NCBI GenBank assembly: GCA_945859605.1
Contig: OX243811.1
Span: forward strand, 56,663,069-56,727,068
Reading direction: 5' to 3'
DNA: 64,000 nucleotides
From: Lumbricus rubellus
Lineage: Eukaryota; Annelida; Clitellata; Crassiclitellata; Lumbricidae
Under the pieces are notes generated by a model. The model ran no database searches, was not told where the DNA came from, and saw nothing but the letters and a program-made list of their open reading frames with translations. A program made the translations under genes and the position numbers. Of the stretch, positions 52,160 to 63,924 are shown piece by piece; the stretch's first letter is position 1; every line of letters starts with the position of its first letter.

Positions 52160-52440
52160 TATTGTATTGTATATGACCATCTATAAAGCGCATCTCTCAG
52201 CAAAATCCTTTCAGAAGCACTCCCAGGGAGATCGAACCAAGAGAAAAAAGCAGGATTTGATGCAAGACAAAGCTGAGGAAAGACTAACAGAGAGGAAGAT
52301 GGAGCGAACTGATGTTCAATTGTCCATACCATAGAGAGGAGGAACCTATGTAGCCATGGCAGTTCTGACATGGAGAACAAAGAGATCGAGACGAACAGAA
52401 AATCTAAGAGGACGCAGTAGGGAATAAAGCATGAGATTAC
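52160..52440 (-). mobile_element. LINE C-terminal relic
   Basis: The minus strand shows RFSVRLDLFVLHVRTAMA and a following 'gcacttctgaaag...gcgctttatagat' 3' end. Frames are broken. Confidence 0.5.
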
Positions 52441-52495
52441 AAGGATACTTATTAAGATACTTATTAAGATACTTATTAAGATATTTATTAAGACC
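52436..52495. repeat. 12-bp tandem repeat ATACTTATTAAG
   Basis: Four copies. Confidence 0.85.
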
Positions 52496-52689
52496 CAATT
52501 GCGATGTAAGAACCAAAGCAAGGACTTTGAATTGTATGCCAGTGAACTTGTTCAGTCACGAATGTAGGATGTTGGAGAATCGAGGAAGGCGGGCGATCAG
52601 CATTGTGCACAGACTGTAGAGGAGATTGACAAACCTTAGGAAGGCCAACAACTCTTGAAGCTCCATCTATGCCGGTCAATCTTCACTGA

Positions 52690-53120
52690 ACTTTCCAAGT
52701 CTTAATTCAATACTTCATCCTGCTGCCCACCTTATTAACAGTTTCCCAAAGTTTGCTCACGTATTATCTGCATTCGTTCGGATAACTCTCCACTGGCTTC
52801 CTGCGCCTCAGTGCATTCAGTTCAGAATTATAACACTTGTGCACAACTCTTTTTGTTGGTGTAGTTCCTTCATACCTTCAGACGTTTTGTACCTTCGTTT
52901 CTCCACTCACCCACTACAGGTCATGCTATTACTTAGTACAGACCTTTGCATAATTATGTCAGACACTAGCTGGAACCATCTGCTACAGGAACTCCTGCTT
53001 GAGCTCATTGGTCTCCCTTTTCCTCTGTTTAGAAAATGCCTGAAGACTATCTTATTTGTTAGTGACAACACTAACCTGGGTCAAGAGAGGGTGCCTCCGA
53101 ATATCTGTGTGACGCTTTAA
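52690..53120 (+). mobile_element. LINE C-terminal relic
   Basis: The plus strand reads LHWLPAPQCIQFRIITL, then TSWNHLLQELL and LFRKCLKTILF, a clear ORF2 C-terminal pattern of the same type as the 1.2-kb relic. Confidence 0.65.
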
Positions 53121-53262
53121 ATAAAAACAGGAAAAAATTAAAATTAAAATTCATCATTATGTAGCTAGTTGTGGCAGTCCAGCTGGAATTAAAACAACTT
53201 GTCATTTGTGCATTATTGTATTGCTTCTCACTGAACCATCTTTGTTCTGTCTCAACCAACGT

Positions 53263-53487
53263 GCTGAATGGAAAATCTATGGCTGAATGGAAAATCTATG
53301 GCTGAATGGAAAATCTATGACTGAATGGAAAATCAATGGCTGAATGGAAAATCAATGGCTGAATGGAAAATCAATGGCTGAATGGAAAATCTATGACTGA
53401 ATGGAAAATCAATGGCTGAATGGAAAAATGGAAAATCACTGGCTGAATGGAAAATCAATGGCTGAATGGAAAATCAATGGCTGAATG
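53263..53487. repeat. 19-bp minisatellite GCTGAATGGAAAATCWATG
   Basis: About 11-12 copies with variant bases at two positions (CTATGG, CTATGA, CAATGG) and one interrupted unit. Confidence 0.92.
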
Positions 53488-55335
53488 TTATCGATGTTTG
53501 TCTTTGCTGTGGAAATGTGTTTCACCGTTTTGACGAATGCTTAAGAGAATGTCTTGAAGAATTCTTGTACGTCGGTTGCCTTGTGAGTTTCCGGTGCCAT
53601 GCTCTTCTTTCCGACTGTAGATTAGCATTTCATTATTATTATTATTTCATTATTATTATTATTATTTTATAGATTAGCATTTCATTGGTTGCTGTATTTA
53701 TTTGGATGCTGTTGTTTGAGTCATGTTCAAGATTGAGGGTTTCCATCATCGAGCACATAAAATGCAGTTTCAATTAATGCAGACTCATACTTAACCCTTT
53801 ACCGACCAAAGTGTTGTGAATGGTATGAGGAAACCCTTGGTCGGTTAAGAGTTAAGCAGCTTAATCCTCTAAGCACACTGAATATGATGAAATTTTAATT
53901 AAATTTCTTATTGAAACATCTCATTTTGTCATTTCATGTGTGCTGATTTGTATTTGTTTTCTGTATGAGTTAGAACTTTGAACTTTAAGAACGATGTGTA
54001 CCATAATTGTAAGTAGATTTGAAGACTTTGAATTACTAGTAGGTCCCATCAGATACTGGACTTATTTCAGGTTTCCGAGGCCATGTGTAAATTCTTTGTC
54101 ATGGTCCTATGGAAATTAAGGTATGGGCGTCATTCATTTCATTCTGAATGGCCTATTGGAACTGGCCTGATAAGCTTTCATGTTTGTCAAAATTCTACAT
54201 TGACCATCAATTGGTGGTTTTCTTGTATCTGCGTATAGTGTTTCATGTTGACTGTGTTAAATAGGCTACATTAATGTACGTATGTACAATTGTACACTGT
54301 ACAGTCCTGGTGATATGTTGGAAGGGATTTATTTAAATAAATACCACAAGTTCTGCTTACTGATCAGTCTGAGAAACGTGTACTTGGTTGAGTGCATTGA
54401 ATAAAAATTGTAAACTAGTGTCAACTTCTGTTGTCTCTCCTCCTACTCGAATTCAGTATATTGCAACTTTTAAGCAAGTGCTGTTTAATACTATTTTCAG
54501 TGTTTTCTGTTTCTACAAATTCTTTGACCACTCACTCTCTGCTTTTATGCTAATTTCTTTTTACTTGTCCTTTTATATCACGTTTTCAATTGTCCACCAA
54601 GAACATTAAATACAAATGTTATTCAAAAGAAAAAATTTGCTGCATGTTTATTAAAGGCTCTTCCCATGTATTGTAAACTACATGTTTGTCTTCGGCCCTA
54701 TCGTCTCCAGGCCTCTTTAAGGATGTCTGCACTACTGCCATATTGGAAAGCCTTAAATTTGGCCATCCTATTCAACTTGCATGGCTAACTAATCGGCCTA
54801 CCTATCATGCCCTGGGGTGGTCGTGTAGGCCTACACATCTATCACCCGACTCACAAGTGCCACTGGGTCTATGTCATTCCGTCATATCCCACCTGTGCTG
54901 TTCCTGTCCAGTGCCGCATAATCGCCTGTGCAAATCTGTCCCGTTGCCTGGCCAGTCGCCCTATTGACCATGGCTGGACATTTCCCATCACGCTGTGCTC
55001 GGGTATTTTGTACAGCAGTTCGTCAATCCGTCCTTGCATGCTTTTCCGCCTATTCATCATCAGCTCGCGATGGTCATAATTTTTATTTAAACTGCTGTTA
55101 GTCCTATACGTAGGCCTAGTCCGCTAATTTCTCGGGGCGCGTCTATCATGGCCGCCATCGCTATATAAGTCCAGCAGCATCCGCAGCTGCGGTCGGTTGT
55201 ATGGCGCGCCGTTGGCTCGTCAATTAGTCTTCGCTTATCTCGTTTTTGCAGTGACACGGCTTTCGTTTTCGTCGCTTGCCAGTCGTTGCTTGTCGCATCC
55301 CCCTCGACTACCATTTGCCCCGGTATATCGATCGC
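53488..55335. other. Unannotated stretch
   Basis: Contains the TTAA mini-palindrome at 53791 and a TATATAAG box near 55161 upstream of GC-rich DNA. Open frames lack recognised domains. Confidence 0.25.
53791..53855. mobile_element. TTAA-flanked mini-palindrome
   Basis: TTAACCCTTTACCGACCAA and TTGGTCGGTTAAGAGTTAA are imperfect inverted repeats over 65 bp. Confidence 0.5.
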
Positions 55336-55343
55336 CCCACCAC

Positions 55344-55754
55344 CATAGTTCGAGGGTACGTATGGTACGTATTTTATTCTTTGAAAGGTACGTACGTATT
55401 TTAACGTACCTTATTGAAGGGTACGTAAAAGGTACGGTACAACACTTAACCGTGGCACATGCTATAAGTCATGGATTATTGATTAGTCATGCCATGTCAT
55501 GGTGTAACATACTCACTTACAAGTATTAAAGCCTTAAAATGTTATATAATCACAAAAATCACCTCAGGCTGTTCACAAGTCACAAACTTACAAAGTGAGT
55601 AATTTAATATCGGTGAAGCGTCAAAACACTGACATATAATAATACTCAAAAATAAAATACGCGTATGGTAAGCGTATTTTATTCTTTGAAAGGTACGCAC
55701 GTATTATACGCGTACCTTATATAGGCCTAAGGTACGCGTACGCATCGAACTATG
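55344..55754. mobile_element. hAT-type MITE with subterminal GGTACG repeats
   Basis: 411 bp with inverted ends CATAGTTCGA / TCGAACTATG and a perfect 8-bp duplication CCCACCAC at 55336-55343 and 55755-55762. About 50 bp (TATTTTATTCTTTGAAAGGTACG) is repeated directly near each end. Confidence 0.85.
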
Positions 55755-55762
55755 CCCACCAC

Positions 55763-56194
55763 CCCACCCAGCCCAACATGGGTTACCGGCACCCTTCGTG
55801 CTGCGCATACCGCGATGATCATAAACCCGGCCACTCACCTTTCCTCTTCTATCCTTCTTTCCTCCCTCTTGAACAATTTATTTCGTACCTCTCCTTCCAC
55901 TTTTATCTGACCTCCTTCTCTGGCTTCCTACCTGATGGTTTATCCGTCGCTTTCTAAGCCATCCTCTCCTCATCCTATACTGCCTTTGTAGTCGCCTCTA
56001 CTCCATGGCCTATCCTTCATCGATTCTTTACCTCTTCTGCTTAGGCTTATTATTTATATTCCTCTGTCCTCATTCTCATCAATGGTCTCCTGTCTCCATC
56101 TGCTGGTCAATATATTTTTTTATGTCATATGCTCTTCTCCTATCTTCTTTATGATTACGTGTAGGCCTATCTACAACAGACTCACACAAGAGAA
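55763..56194. other. Unannotated CT-rich stretch
   Basis: Pyrimidine-rich; no gene seen. Confidence 0.3.
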
Positions 56195-56272
56195 AGAGGG
56201 AGAGAGACAGACAGACAGACTGACAGACAGACAGACAGGCAGACAGACAGACATAGAGAAACATAGAGAGAG

Positions 56273-56307
<35 letters not shown>

Positions 56308-56372
56308 GACATAGAGAGACACAGAGACACAGAGACAAAGACAGACAGACAGACACAGACAGACAGGATCGA
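56195..56372. repeat. (ACAG)n/(GAGA)n tract
   Basis: Imperfect tetranucleotide repeats. Confidence 0.92.
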
Positions 56373-56399
56373 CTGCGGCAATTGTGGTGAGGCGCAAAA

Positions 56400-57000
56400 T
56401 GAGTTCCTGGCCAATAGGATGCCAAGGTCTCGGAGTCTCGGATTGATGTTGAGAAAGTAAATGGCGATCAGGTGTTAAGCGTAGACAGCTTTGGTCTTAG
56501 CAGAGTTTAGACTGAGAGATGATTTGATGCCATCCATGCCTTCGGGGCAATCGCTTACTCATCCAAAGCCTTTGAAGCAGCATTAGATGAGATGCCATGC
56601 GTGTATGTATAGTGCGTACCTCTGAGTATCATCTGCATAAAGTTCTCCCAAAGCACAATGTTCCGTAAGAAGCAGGCCAAGACCAGAAATGGAAATAGTG
56701 TACGAAAGGGGACCAAGGACAGAGCCCTGATGAGGTAGCCCATAATTATATGGTGCGGGGACCCACCGAGATCTAGTAGAGCCATGGACAACATTGCAAT
56801 TACGCTCATGAAGGAAAGAGCCAATTAATCCATTGAAAGCTTAGAAATGTCTCAGACAGGCCAAACGTTGCATGGGAATGAAGTCATGGTCTACAATAGA
56901 TTTCAAAAGGAACGTTGACGTCGAATATTGCGAATAAGGTCAATTCTGACCTGTTAGTAGTAGCTTCAGCGATGTCTGATAGATAGGGAGCGAATTATCA
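56400..57000 (-). mobile_element. LINE reverse transcriptase core relic
   Basis: The minus strand reads, with frameshifts, SDIAEATTNRSELTL, FAIFDVNVPF, GLPHQGSVLGPLSYT and LYADDTQRY. These match the FD..AFD, QGSVLGP and YADDTQ boxes of CR1/L2-type reverse transcriptase. Confidence 0.65.
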
Positions 57001-57057
57001 AGTAACAGTTGTATGCATGCATTTCATATAAAATTATGTTTGTTTGCATGTATGAAA

Positions 57058-57193
57058 ATGTATGTATGTATGTATGTATGTATGTATGTATGTATGTATG
57101 TATGTATGTATGTATGTATGTATGTATGTATGTATGTATGTATGTATGTATGTATGTATGTATGTATGTATGTATGTATGTATGTATGTATGT
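57058..57193. repeat. (ATGT)n array
   Basis: About 33 uninterrupted tetramers. Confidence 0.97.
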
Positions 57194-57477
57194 GTTTATG
57201 CGCGTCTGTATACGTATGTACGGCTTGCACGCACGTCTGTATGCTTGTACGTGTGCGTGCGTGTGTGTTCGTAATGGATGCAGTATATATATATATACAT
57301 AGATTTATACATATAATTATGTATATATGTATTGTAGGAACGGATCATCTGGCGAATGGATTATAGACTTGATTGATAGACTCTTGAGCCGTTTTTTCCA
57401 CGTCGTCGTCGTCTTCGCAGTTCCTCTCTCCAACTCAATTGCGAGAAATAATATCGGAAATATGAGCCAACGGAGAA

Positions 57478-57900
57478 CGCACCACCACTACCACCCACTA
57501 CCACCACCACCACCACCACTACCACCACCAGCAGCGGTCTTCCCAAAGGACGGACGGATGGACAGACGGAGGTGGACTGGCGGCGGGCGGGCCCCGGGCG
57601 AGCGGGCGGGCGGTCCTGTCGACGGCCCGTCACATGAGGCGACCGGGGGACGACGACGACGACGCTGAGGGGGACGAGGAGTGGTGGGCTCCCCTCTCGG
57701 AGCCGCCTCGCGTCTCCATTGATCGTCTGGAGGACCATATAATACGACGTCGCCCCTGTCGATCCGTCTCTTCGTCCGTGTCCGTCCCTCTCGATGTCCG
57801 TCTGCCTTGTTTACTCTGCAGTGCTGCGTCGTCGACTTTCGAGAGGATCTTTCCAGCACATCAATCGACCAACTGGAGTTTTCCGGCGAGGAAAAACGTC
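57478..57900. other. CpG-rich segment with (CCA)n start
   Basis: (CCA)n at 57482-57530, then GGCGGGCGGGCC-type GC-rich DNA and CGTCC repeats. A promoter or UTR is possible. No validated exon. Confidence 0.35.
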
Positions 57901-57910
57901 AGATGTCGCT

Positions 57911-57968
<58 letters not shown>
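57911..57968. repeat. (CAG)n array, about 19 units
   Basis: In one plus frame it encodes a Gln run preceded by FSGEEKRQMSL and followed by PLLERTI. A coding role is unproven. Confidence 0.9.
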
Positions 57969-57970
<2 letters not shown>

Positions 57971-59162
57971 GTTATTGGAAAGAACCATATGCACTGCTGC
58001 TTCAGTCTGCTCTGCGAGACACGACAGCACGTAGCCTATATATACATTATATATATATATATATATATATATTTAGTGTATATACATATATAATGTATAT
58101 ATAATGTATGTTATGTATGTATGTATGTATGGAACGGGTTACATAGCCACATCTATTCTGGCTGATGCATGTATAAATATTGCACGTATATACCTATAGA
58201 TACAAGATTGCCTACACAGGAATCGAATATCCAATTCGATATGAGTACACAATAGGAACACGAAATGAATTGTACATACGATGATTGAGACTAATATGTA
58301 CGTCTACATTTGCATTCATCGGCCTCTATGCTTGCCTGCATGCATGCATGCACGAATATGCAGGCATACAAGCATGCACATGAATGCATTTGTATGCATA
58401 CTTTCACGTGACTCATTGCCCCTCCTTTTAATCTATATGCCTACGAATAGTGCTTGAAAACAACTTTTCGAGATCGTGGTTCTTTGTCATAGTTTCTTTT
58501 TACATGCGCTATATAAATCAATCTACACACGTATACCAAATCTATAATTATTGTATACAATATAATGCATGCATACATAATGCTATTATAATTATTGCCT
58601 CCACTTTGCAGGATGCTTTTTATTAGCCTATGTCTATTTTTATTCTACACGTTTATCTCTGTACTTTCTGTGGTGGGATTGTCTTACATGCATTTTTAAT
58701 TTTTAGTTTGACTTGGGACAATGTTCACAGCTGTCGAGTTAGTCCTTAGTGACTCCATGGTTTAGATTTTCCCAAAGTCCTTTTTTTATTCACCGTTTAG
58801 CAGAGTACTAAGCAGATCTATGACAAAATAATTATAGCAATTAGTGACATGTCGAAGCGAAATTATATATGAGAAATAATATTCTTGCATGTGATATGGA
58901 ATAGCAGCTGACTTTAATTCTGAGTATATGAGAAAGTTCACTGCAATAATCAACTTCTGTTCTAGACAGATGCAAATGATTTAGAGCAAGTGTTTTGGAT
59001 TAAACTTCTCTCAGGAGAAGAAACTGACATGCAAGAAGGAAGTTTGTTTCGAATCTAAAGTAATAAGCTTAGGCCTATATCAATCAGAACCAACCATAGC
59101 AACGCAGATCAGTTCTGACCAAAACTAAAACAGTAGGCCCTAAATGTTTCTTTACTTTCTTA
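57969..59162. other. Unannotated stretch left of the large inverted repeat
   Basis: TA microsatellite at about 58035-58100, ATGC runs near 58340. No gene seen. Confidence 0.3.
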
Positions 59163-59487
59163 AAGGCCAACCTCGGTCCGGCGGTTTATGGAGAAACCAG
59201 TCACGTGACTAGGCGTGTCTATGTAGAGATGTGCTTGTCAATCAGCCTATGCTTCAAGTTTGCCCAGAGGCAGATGCCCAAGATCATTTCACTCGCTAAA
59301 CATGCCGAGCTGCCCGGTTCCTCAGAAGTTATTCATATGCAAATTAGCTATGTATACCTTGTTTGCCATTCAAGGTCTCTTCCCACTCACCTGTGTCTTT
59401 ACCACGTCCTATAGGTCGTACAAGTGATCTTTCCACTCATCAGTGTCTGTAGGCCTACCTCAGCCTAGATTATACAAGTGTTCCTTT

Positions 59488-59518
<31 letters not shown>

Positions 59519-60262
59519 CTGTATATATAATACATGTAAATAATCATCATACCATATCATCCCTCCTAATCGGCCAGGGCTGTATATATTTCAGTATCTG
59601 AACCTGCTCAGCTATACATAATTATAATAGTTCCTTGCATAGTAACATATCGTATCTTGCATTAATATTCATCTCAATACGTATAAGAGTTGTTTGTTTT
59701 ATATTCAACAATGTCCAAGCCTTGCAACTATACAGCTTTGCACCCCTACTCCACCAATCAATCCAGTGGTCATTGCAATGAAGGTGCACATATGCCTAGA
59801 ACAGGAATGTAGGACATTTCCTTACTGACATATTGCCCCGGACATATTCCCCCCGGACATTTACCTCCTCCTTCCCGGACGTTCCCCTCTCCGACCTAGG
59901 ACATTTCCCCTCCTATATAGACCACAAGTCCATAAATATATATATATATACATACATACATACATACATACATACATACATACATACATACATACATACA
60001 TACATGCATGCATGCATGCATGCATGCATGCATGCATGCATACATACATACATGCAAGCATGCATGCATGCATGCATGCATGCATCATTTTTAGGTAATG
60101 TTATCATAGACCGCAGGGGATAATGTCCTACCCAGGGGGGATAATGTCCGGGGGGCTTTTGTCCAGGGGGATAATGTCCGGGGGGAATAATGTCTGGGGG
60201 ATAATGTCCGTTTCTCAGAAATTTCAATTGCATGCCATAAACTATTGCTCAAGACTTTTCTT
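59163..60262 (+). repeat. Left arm of large inverted repeat
   Basis: About 1.1 kb matching 61727-62763 in inverse. Outer end TTAAAGGCCAACCTCGGTCC, inner end CTCAAGACTTTTCTTT. Includes a TA microsatellite and GGACAT motifs flanking (ATAC)n(ATGC)n. Confidence 0.93.
59936..60087. repeat. (ATAC)n(ATGC)n compound microsatellite
   Basis: Lies within the left arm. The right arm has a shorter (ATGT)n at 61916-61980. Confidence 0.95.
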
Positions 60263-60269
60263 TTTTACC

Positions 60270-60525
<256 letters not shown>

Positions 60526-60906
60526 AGCTCTAGCTGGTGCCTAGATGGTGAATTGGGAAGAGAGCGAGTCTGAAGTTATGCCTCAAGGGAGGGGAGGGAA
60601 GAATCTAGGTCGACTGTACACCAACGTATATGTATACATGTTTGTAGGCTATTTAGACTACTCTGAACGTGTGCCATGGTTATGGCATGTGTGCAGAATG
60701 TATGTGTTCATTCGTTAATTTCTATAGCGCCTGAGTATTTTTAGGAAAACCGTGGAATTCAATTGCAAGTGCAGCGAGGTCAAGTTTAGCAATCTGTTGC
60801 ATAGCAAAATAAATTTAGTCATTTTATGCATAGGCCTATATAGTATTATACTATAGGTCTACTATACTATACCATGCCATATGCTATAGACCTACTATAC
60901 GGTACT

Positions 60907-61076
60907 ATTGGTATAGCTAGACACCGGGCATAATCTAGGCCAACTGTACACCAGCTTATCTGGCTTGCGTGGAGTCCTAGGTAGATTAGCTAGTTCCTGT
61001 ATACCTGCGTATACGCAAGCCAGATAAGCTGGTGGACAGTTGGCCTAGATTATGCCCGGTGTCTAGCTATACCAAT
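60907..61076. repeat. 64-bp-arm hairpin in the spacer
   Basis: Arms 60907-60970 and 61013-61076 match inversely with about one mismatch, around a 42-bp loop. Arm start ATTGGTATAGCTAGACACCG. Confidence 0.93.
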
Positions 61077-61452
61077 ACCAACGGTCAGAGGAATGACCCT
61101 AATACCTATAATACCTGTCAGCCAAACAATGGAGCAGCAGATGTGCATGGTCATTGCAGTAAACACGCGATTGAATTCATTGTGGTGTGGGAGTATAGTA
61201 GTACCAAGCTGGAGCTGAAAGGGTTGAACAATGCTAGTGTATGCTCATTATCATAGCAATAGGCACCACTTTCTTATTTGGAGGGGTTCCAGTTTCCTTT
61301 ACACACTGGCAGCTTCAATTGCAATGGGCCCCATGCCTATCTAATGCAACGTAATATAAATATGTAACGTAATACAAACAGCTTCAATACAAACAGCTTC
61401 GGTTGATTGTAATGCAAGAATGATACAAGTTTGTCTACGGGTGATTATATCA

Positions 61453-61492
<40 letters not shown>

Positions 61493-61544
61493 CTATATAT
61501 AATTATACATTATACAATACATATAGTCTTAGTTGAAAATATAT

Positions 61545-61725
61545 ACCGAGTGCCTCTGATTGGATTGTACTGTGAGAGGCGCTTTATAAATGAAAAATAG
61601 TCTAGTGTAGTGTAGTGTAGTATAGTATAGTATAGTGTAGTGTAGTGTAGTATAGTATAGTTTAGTATAGTATAGTATAGCATAGCATACCATAGCTTAG
61701 TACAGTATAGTAGGTCTATAGCAAA
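61545..61725 (+). mobile_element. LINE 3' terminus with (TAGTG/TATAG)n tail
   Basis: GAGTGCCTCTGA...GAGAGGCGCTTTATAAATG runs into a pentanucleotide array from about 61598. Confidence 0.45.
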
Positions 61726-61726
61726 G

Positions 61727-62763
61727 AAAAGTCTTGAGCAATAGTTTATGGCCTACAATTGAAATTTCTGGGAAACGGACATTATCCCCCCAGACATTAT
61801 TCCCCCGGACATTATCCCCCTGGACAAAAGCCCCCGGACATTATTCCCCCCCTGGGTAGGACATTTTTTCCTCCGGTCTAAGATAACATTACCTAAAAAT
61901 GATGCATGCATGCATGTATGTATGTATGTATGTATGTATGTATGTATGTATGTATGTATGTATGTATGTATGTATGTATGTATATATATATATTTATGGA
62001 CTTGTGGTCTATATAGGAGGGGAAATGTCCTAGGTCGGAGAGGGGAACGTCCGGGAAGGAGGAGGTAAATGTCCGGGGGGAATATGTCCGGGGCAATATG
62101 TCAGTAAGGAAATGTCCTACATTCCTGTTCTAGGCATATGTGCACCTTCATTGCAATGACCACTGGATTGATTGGTGGAGTAGGGGTGCAAAGCTGTATA
62201 GTTACAAGGCTTGGACATTGTTGAATATAAAACAAACAACTCTTATACGTATTGAGATGAATATTAATGCAAGATACGATATGTTACTATGCAAGGAACT
62301 ATTATAATTATGTATAGCTGAGCAGGTTCAGATACTGAAATATATACAGCCCTGGCCGATTAGGAGGGATGATATGGTATGATGATTATTTACATGTATT
62401 ATATATACAGTATATATATATATATATATATAAACAAAGGAACACTTGTATAATCTAGGCTGAGGTAGGCCTACAGACACTGATGAGTGGAAAGATCACT
62501 TGTACGACCTATAGGACGTGGTAAAGACACAGGTGAGTGGGAAGAGACCTTGAATGGCAAACAAGGTATACATAGCTAATTTGCATATGAATAACTTCTG
62601 AGGAACCGGGCAGCTCGGCATGTTTAGCGAGTGAAATGATCTTGGGCATCTGCCTCTGGGCAAACTTGAAGCATAGGCTGATTGACAAGCACATCTCTAC
62701 ATAGACACGCCTAGTCACGTGACTGGTTTCTCCATAAACCGCCGGACCGAGGTTGGCCTTTAA
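61727..62763 (-). repeat. Right arm of large inverted repeat
   Basis: About 1.04 kb. The outer 500 bp appear identical to the left arm; differences cluster in microsatellites and the inner 150 bp. A 69-residue open frame is identical in both arms (59205-59414 plus, and within 62509-62805 minus) but resembles no known protein. Confidence 0.93.
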
Positions 62764-63740
62764 CTTCTGGATCTCGGGTGTATAGGACATTATCTCCCTG
62801 GACATTATCCCCCAAACAAAAACCCCGTGACATATTCCTCCCGGACATAGGCTATCCCCCCGATTTTGCGGACAAAATAGCTCTCATGATTATTTCACCA
62901 CATCAGTGACCACATGCAGAAGCGCTCTGCTCAAAGGTCCCAGGTTACATGCAGCCGACGTATGCGTATACACTATACACGCTGCAGACGGTGTGGCCGT
63001 TAAAAGACCTATCGGTCTTTACCGCATACTTGGTGCTGTGTTATCTTTCCAACAGAGGACCACGATCCATGCAGAGCATCTGATTTGTGGTGTCATCCTT
63101 CTGTTGTCCATCATTCATGTACGTAACATCCGCGTTTATCGACGTCTTCCTGATGCTGTATATATCGAGGATGGAGTCTGCGCGTCCTCGTGAATACTAA
63201 TGTTGTATCTTGAGAAACAAAAATCCGTTTTTGCATTGAATGTATCGAAGGACTCAGCATAAAGCTTTCGTCAATGCATGGATGGCATGTATAAAAGTGT
63301 CGCTTATTTATGCTCCAGATTAATCATTTCTATAACGAGTTTGGATTACATTCTTGGGATGTATACGCCTTGGACATAGATAGGGTAAAGACCCCAAGGG
63401 TGAGCAGCCTCCAAATGTGAGCATCCCCCTATATTTCACAAAATCATCATATTTGGTGGCCCCACACTGCGAATATCCATGGTAGTAGCCATAAGCACAC
63501 CAGAAAACGTTTAAATATACTTGTTGACACTCTTTTCGAAAGATGTAAATTATTTGAAAGAAAATGATGTGAATGCTCTTATTTTTCAATTTTTGTAAAT
63601 AATCGATAACTTAGTCGTGTATTTGGCCATGGTATAGCTACTGGTATTGTTCGAATCTGTTTAATGTCCACTTTAACAGTGAGCGATAATAAGAGATTTT
63701 TCTAGTGCCGTTTATTTACAAGAATTTTTTTCTCATACTG
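62764..63740. other. Unannotated stretch with GGACATTATCCCCC motifs
   Basis: GGACAT-type motifs at 62786-62865 continue the family seen in the inverted repeat arms. A 95-codon plus frame (62906-63193) has a hydrophobic C-terminal half but is not recognised. Confidence 0.3.
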
Positions 63741-63751
63741 ACTGCCTGTAC

Positions 63752-63900
63752 CATAATGTGAGCACCAAAGGAGTTCCGCATTGTGAGCATATGGTGCTCA
63801 CATTATGGCCATCAATTTTACTACACTAGAAGCACTAAAACAGTACCGCAATGTGAGCATCGTGCTCACATTAAGGACATTATTTTTTTTACTATATTAG
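63752..63900. repeat. Two tandem units with TGTGAGCA...TGCTCACA palindromes
   Basis: CATTGTGAGCATATGGTGCTCACATTA and CAATGTGAGCATCGTGCTC... (63778 and 63849) lie in about 71-bp related units; a half-site is at 63757. Confidence 0.75.
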
Positions 63901-63924
63901 AAGTGACAGGAGGTTTAAACTGAG

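Noticed and set aside
53263..53487. CRISPR-like array of short regular repeats
   Set aside because: Units are contiguous with no unique spacers; a minisatellite in a eukaryotic genome.
57807..58034. Poly-Gln protein encoded by the CAG array
   Set aside because: No domain, splice support or conservation visible; kept only as a CpG-rich segment with a CAG repeat.
62906..63193. 95-codon plus-strand frame with a hydrophobic segment
   Set aside because: No recognised family, no splice or promoter support, and surrounded by repeat-derived DNA.
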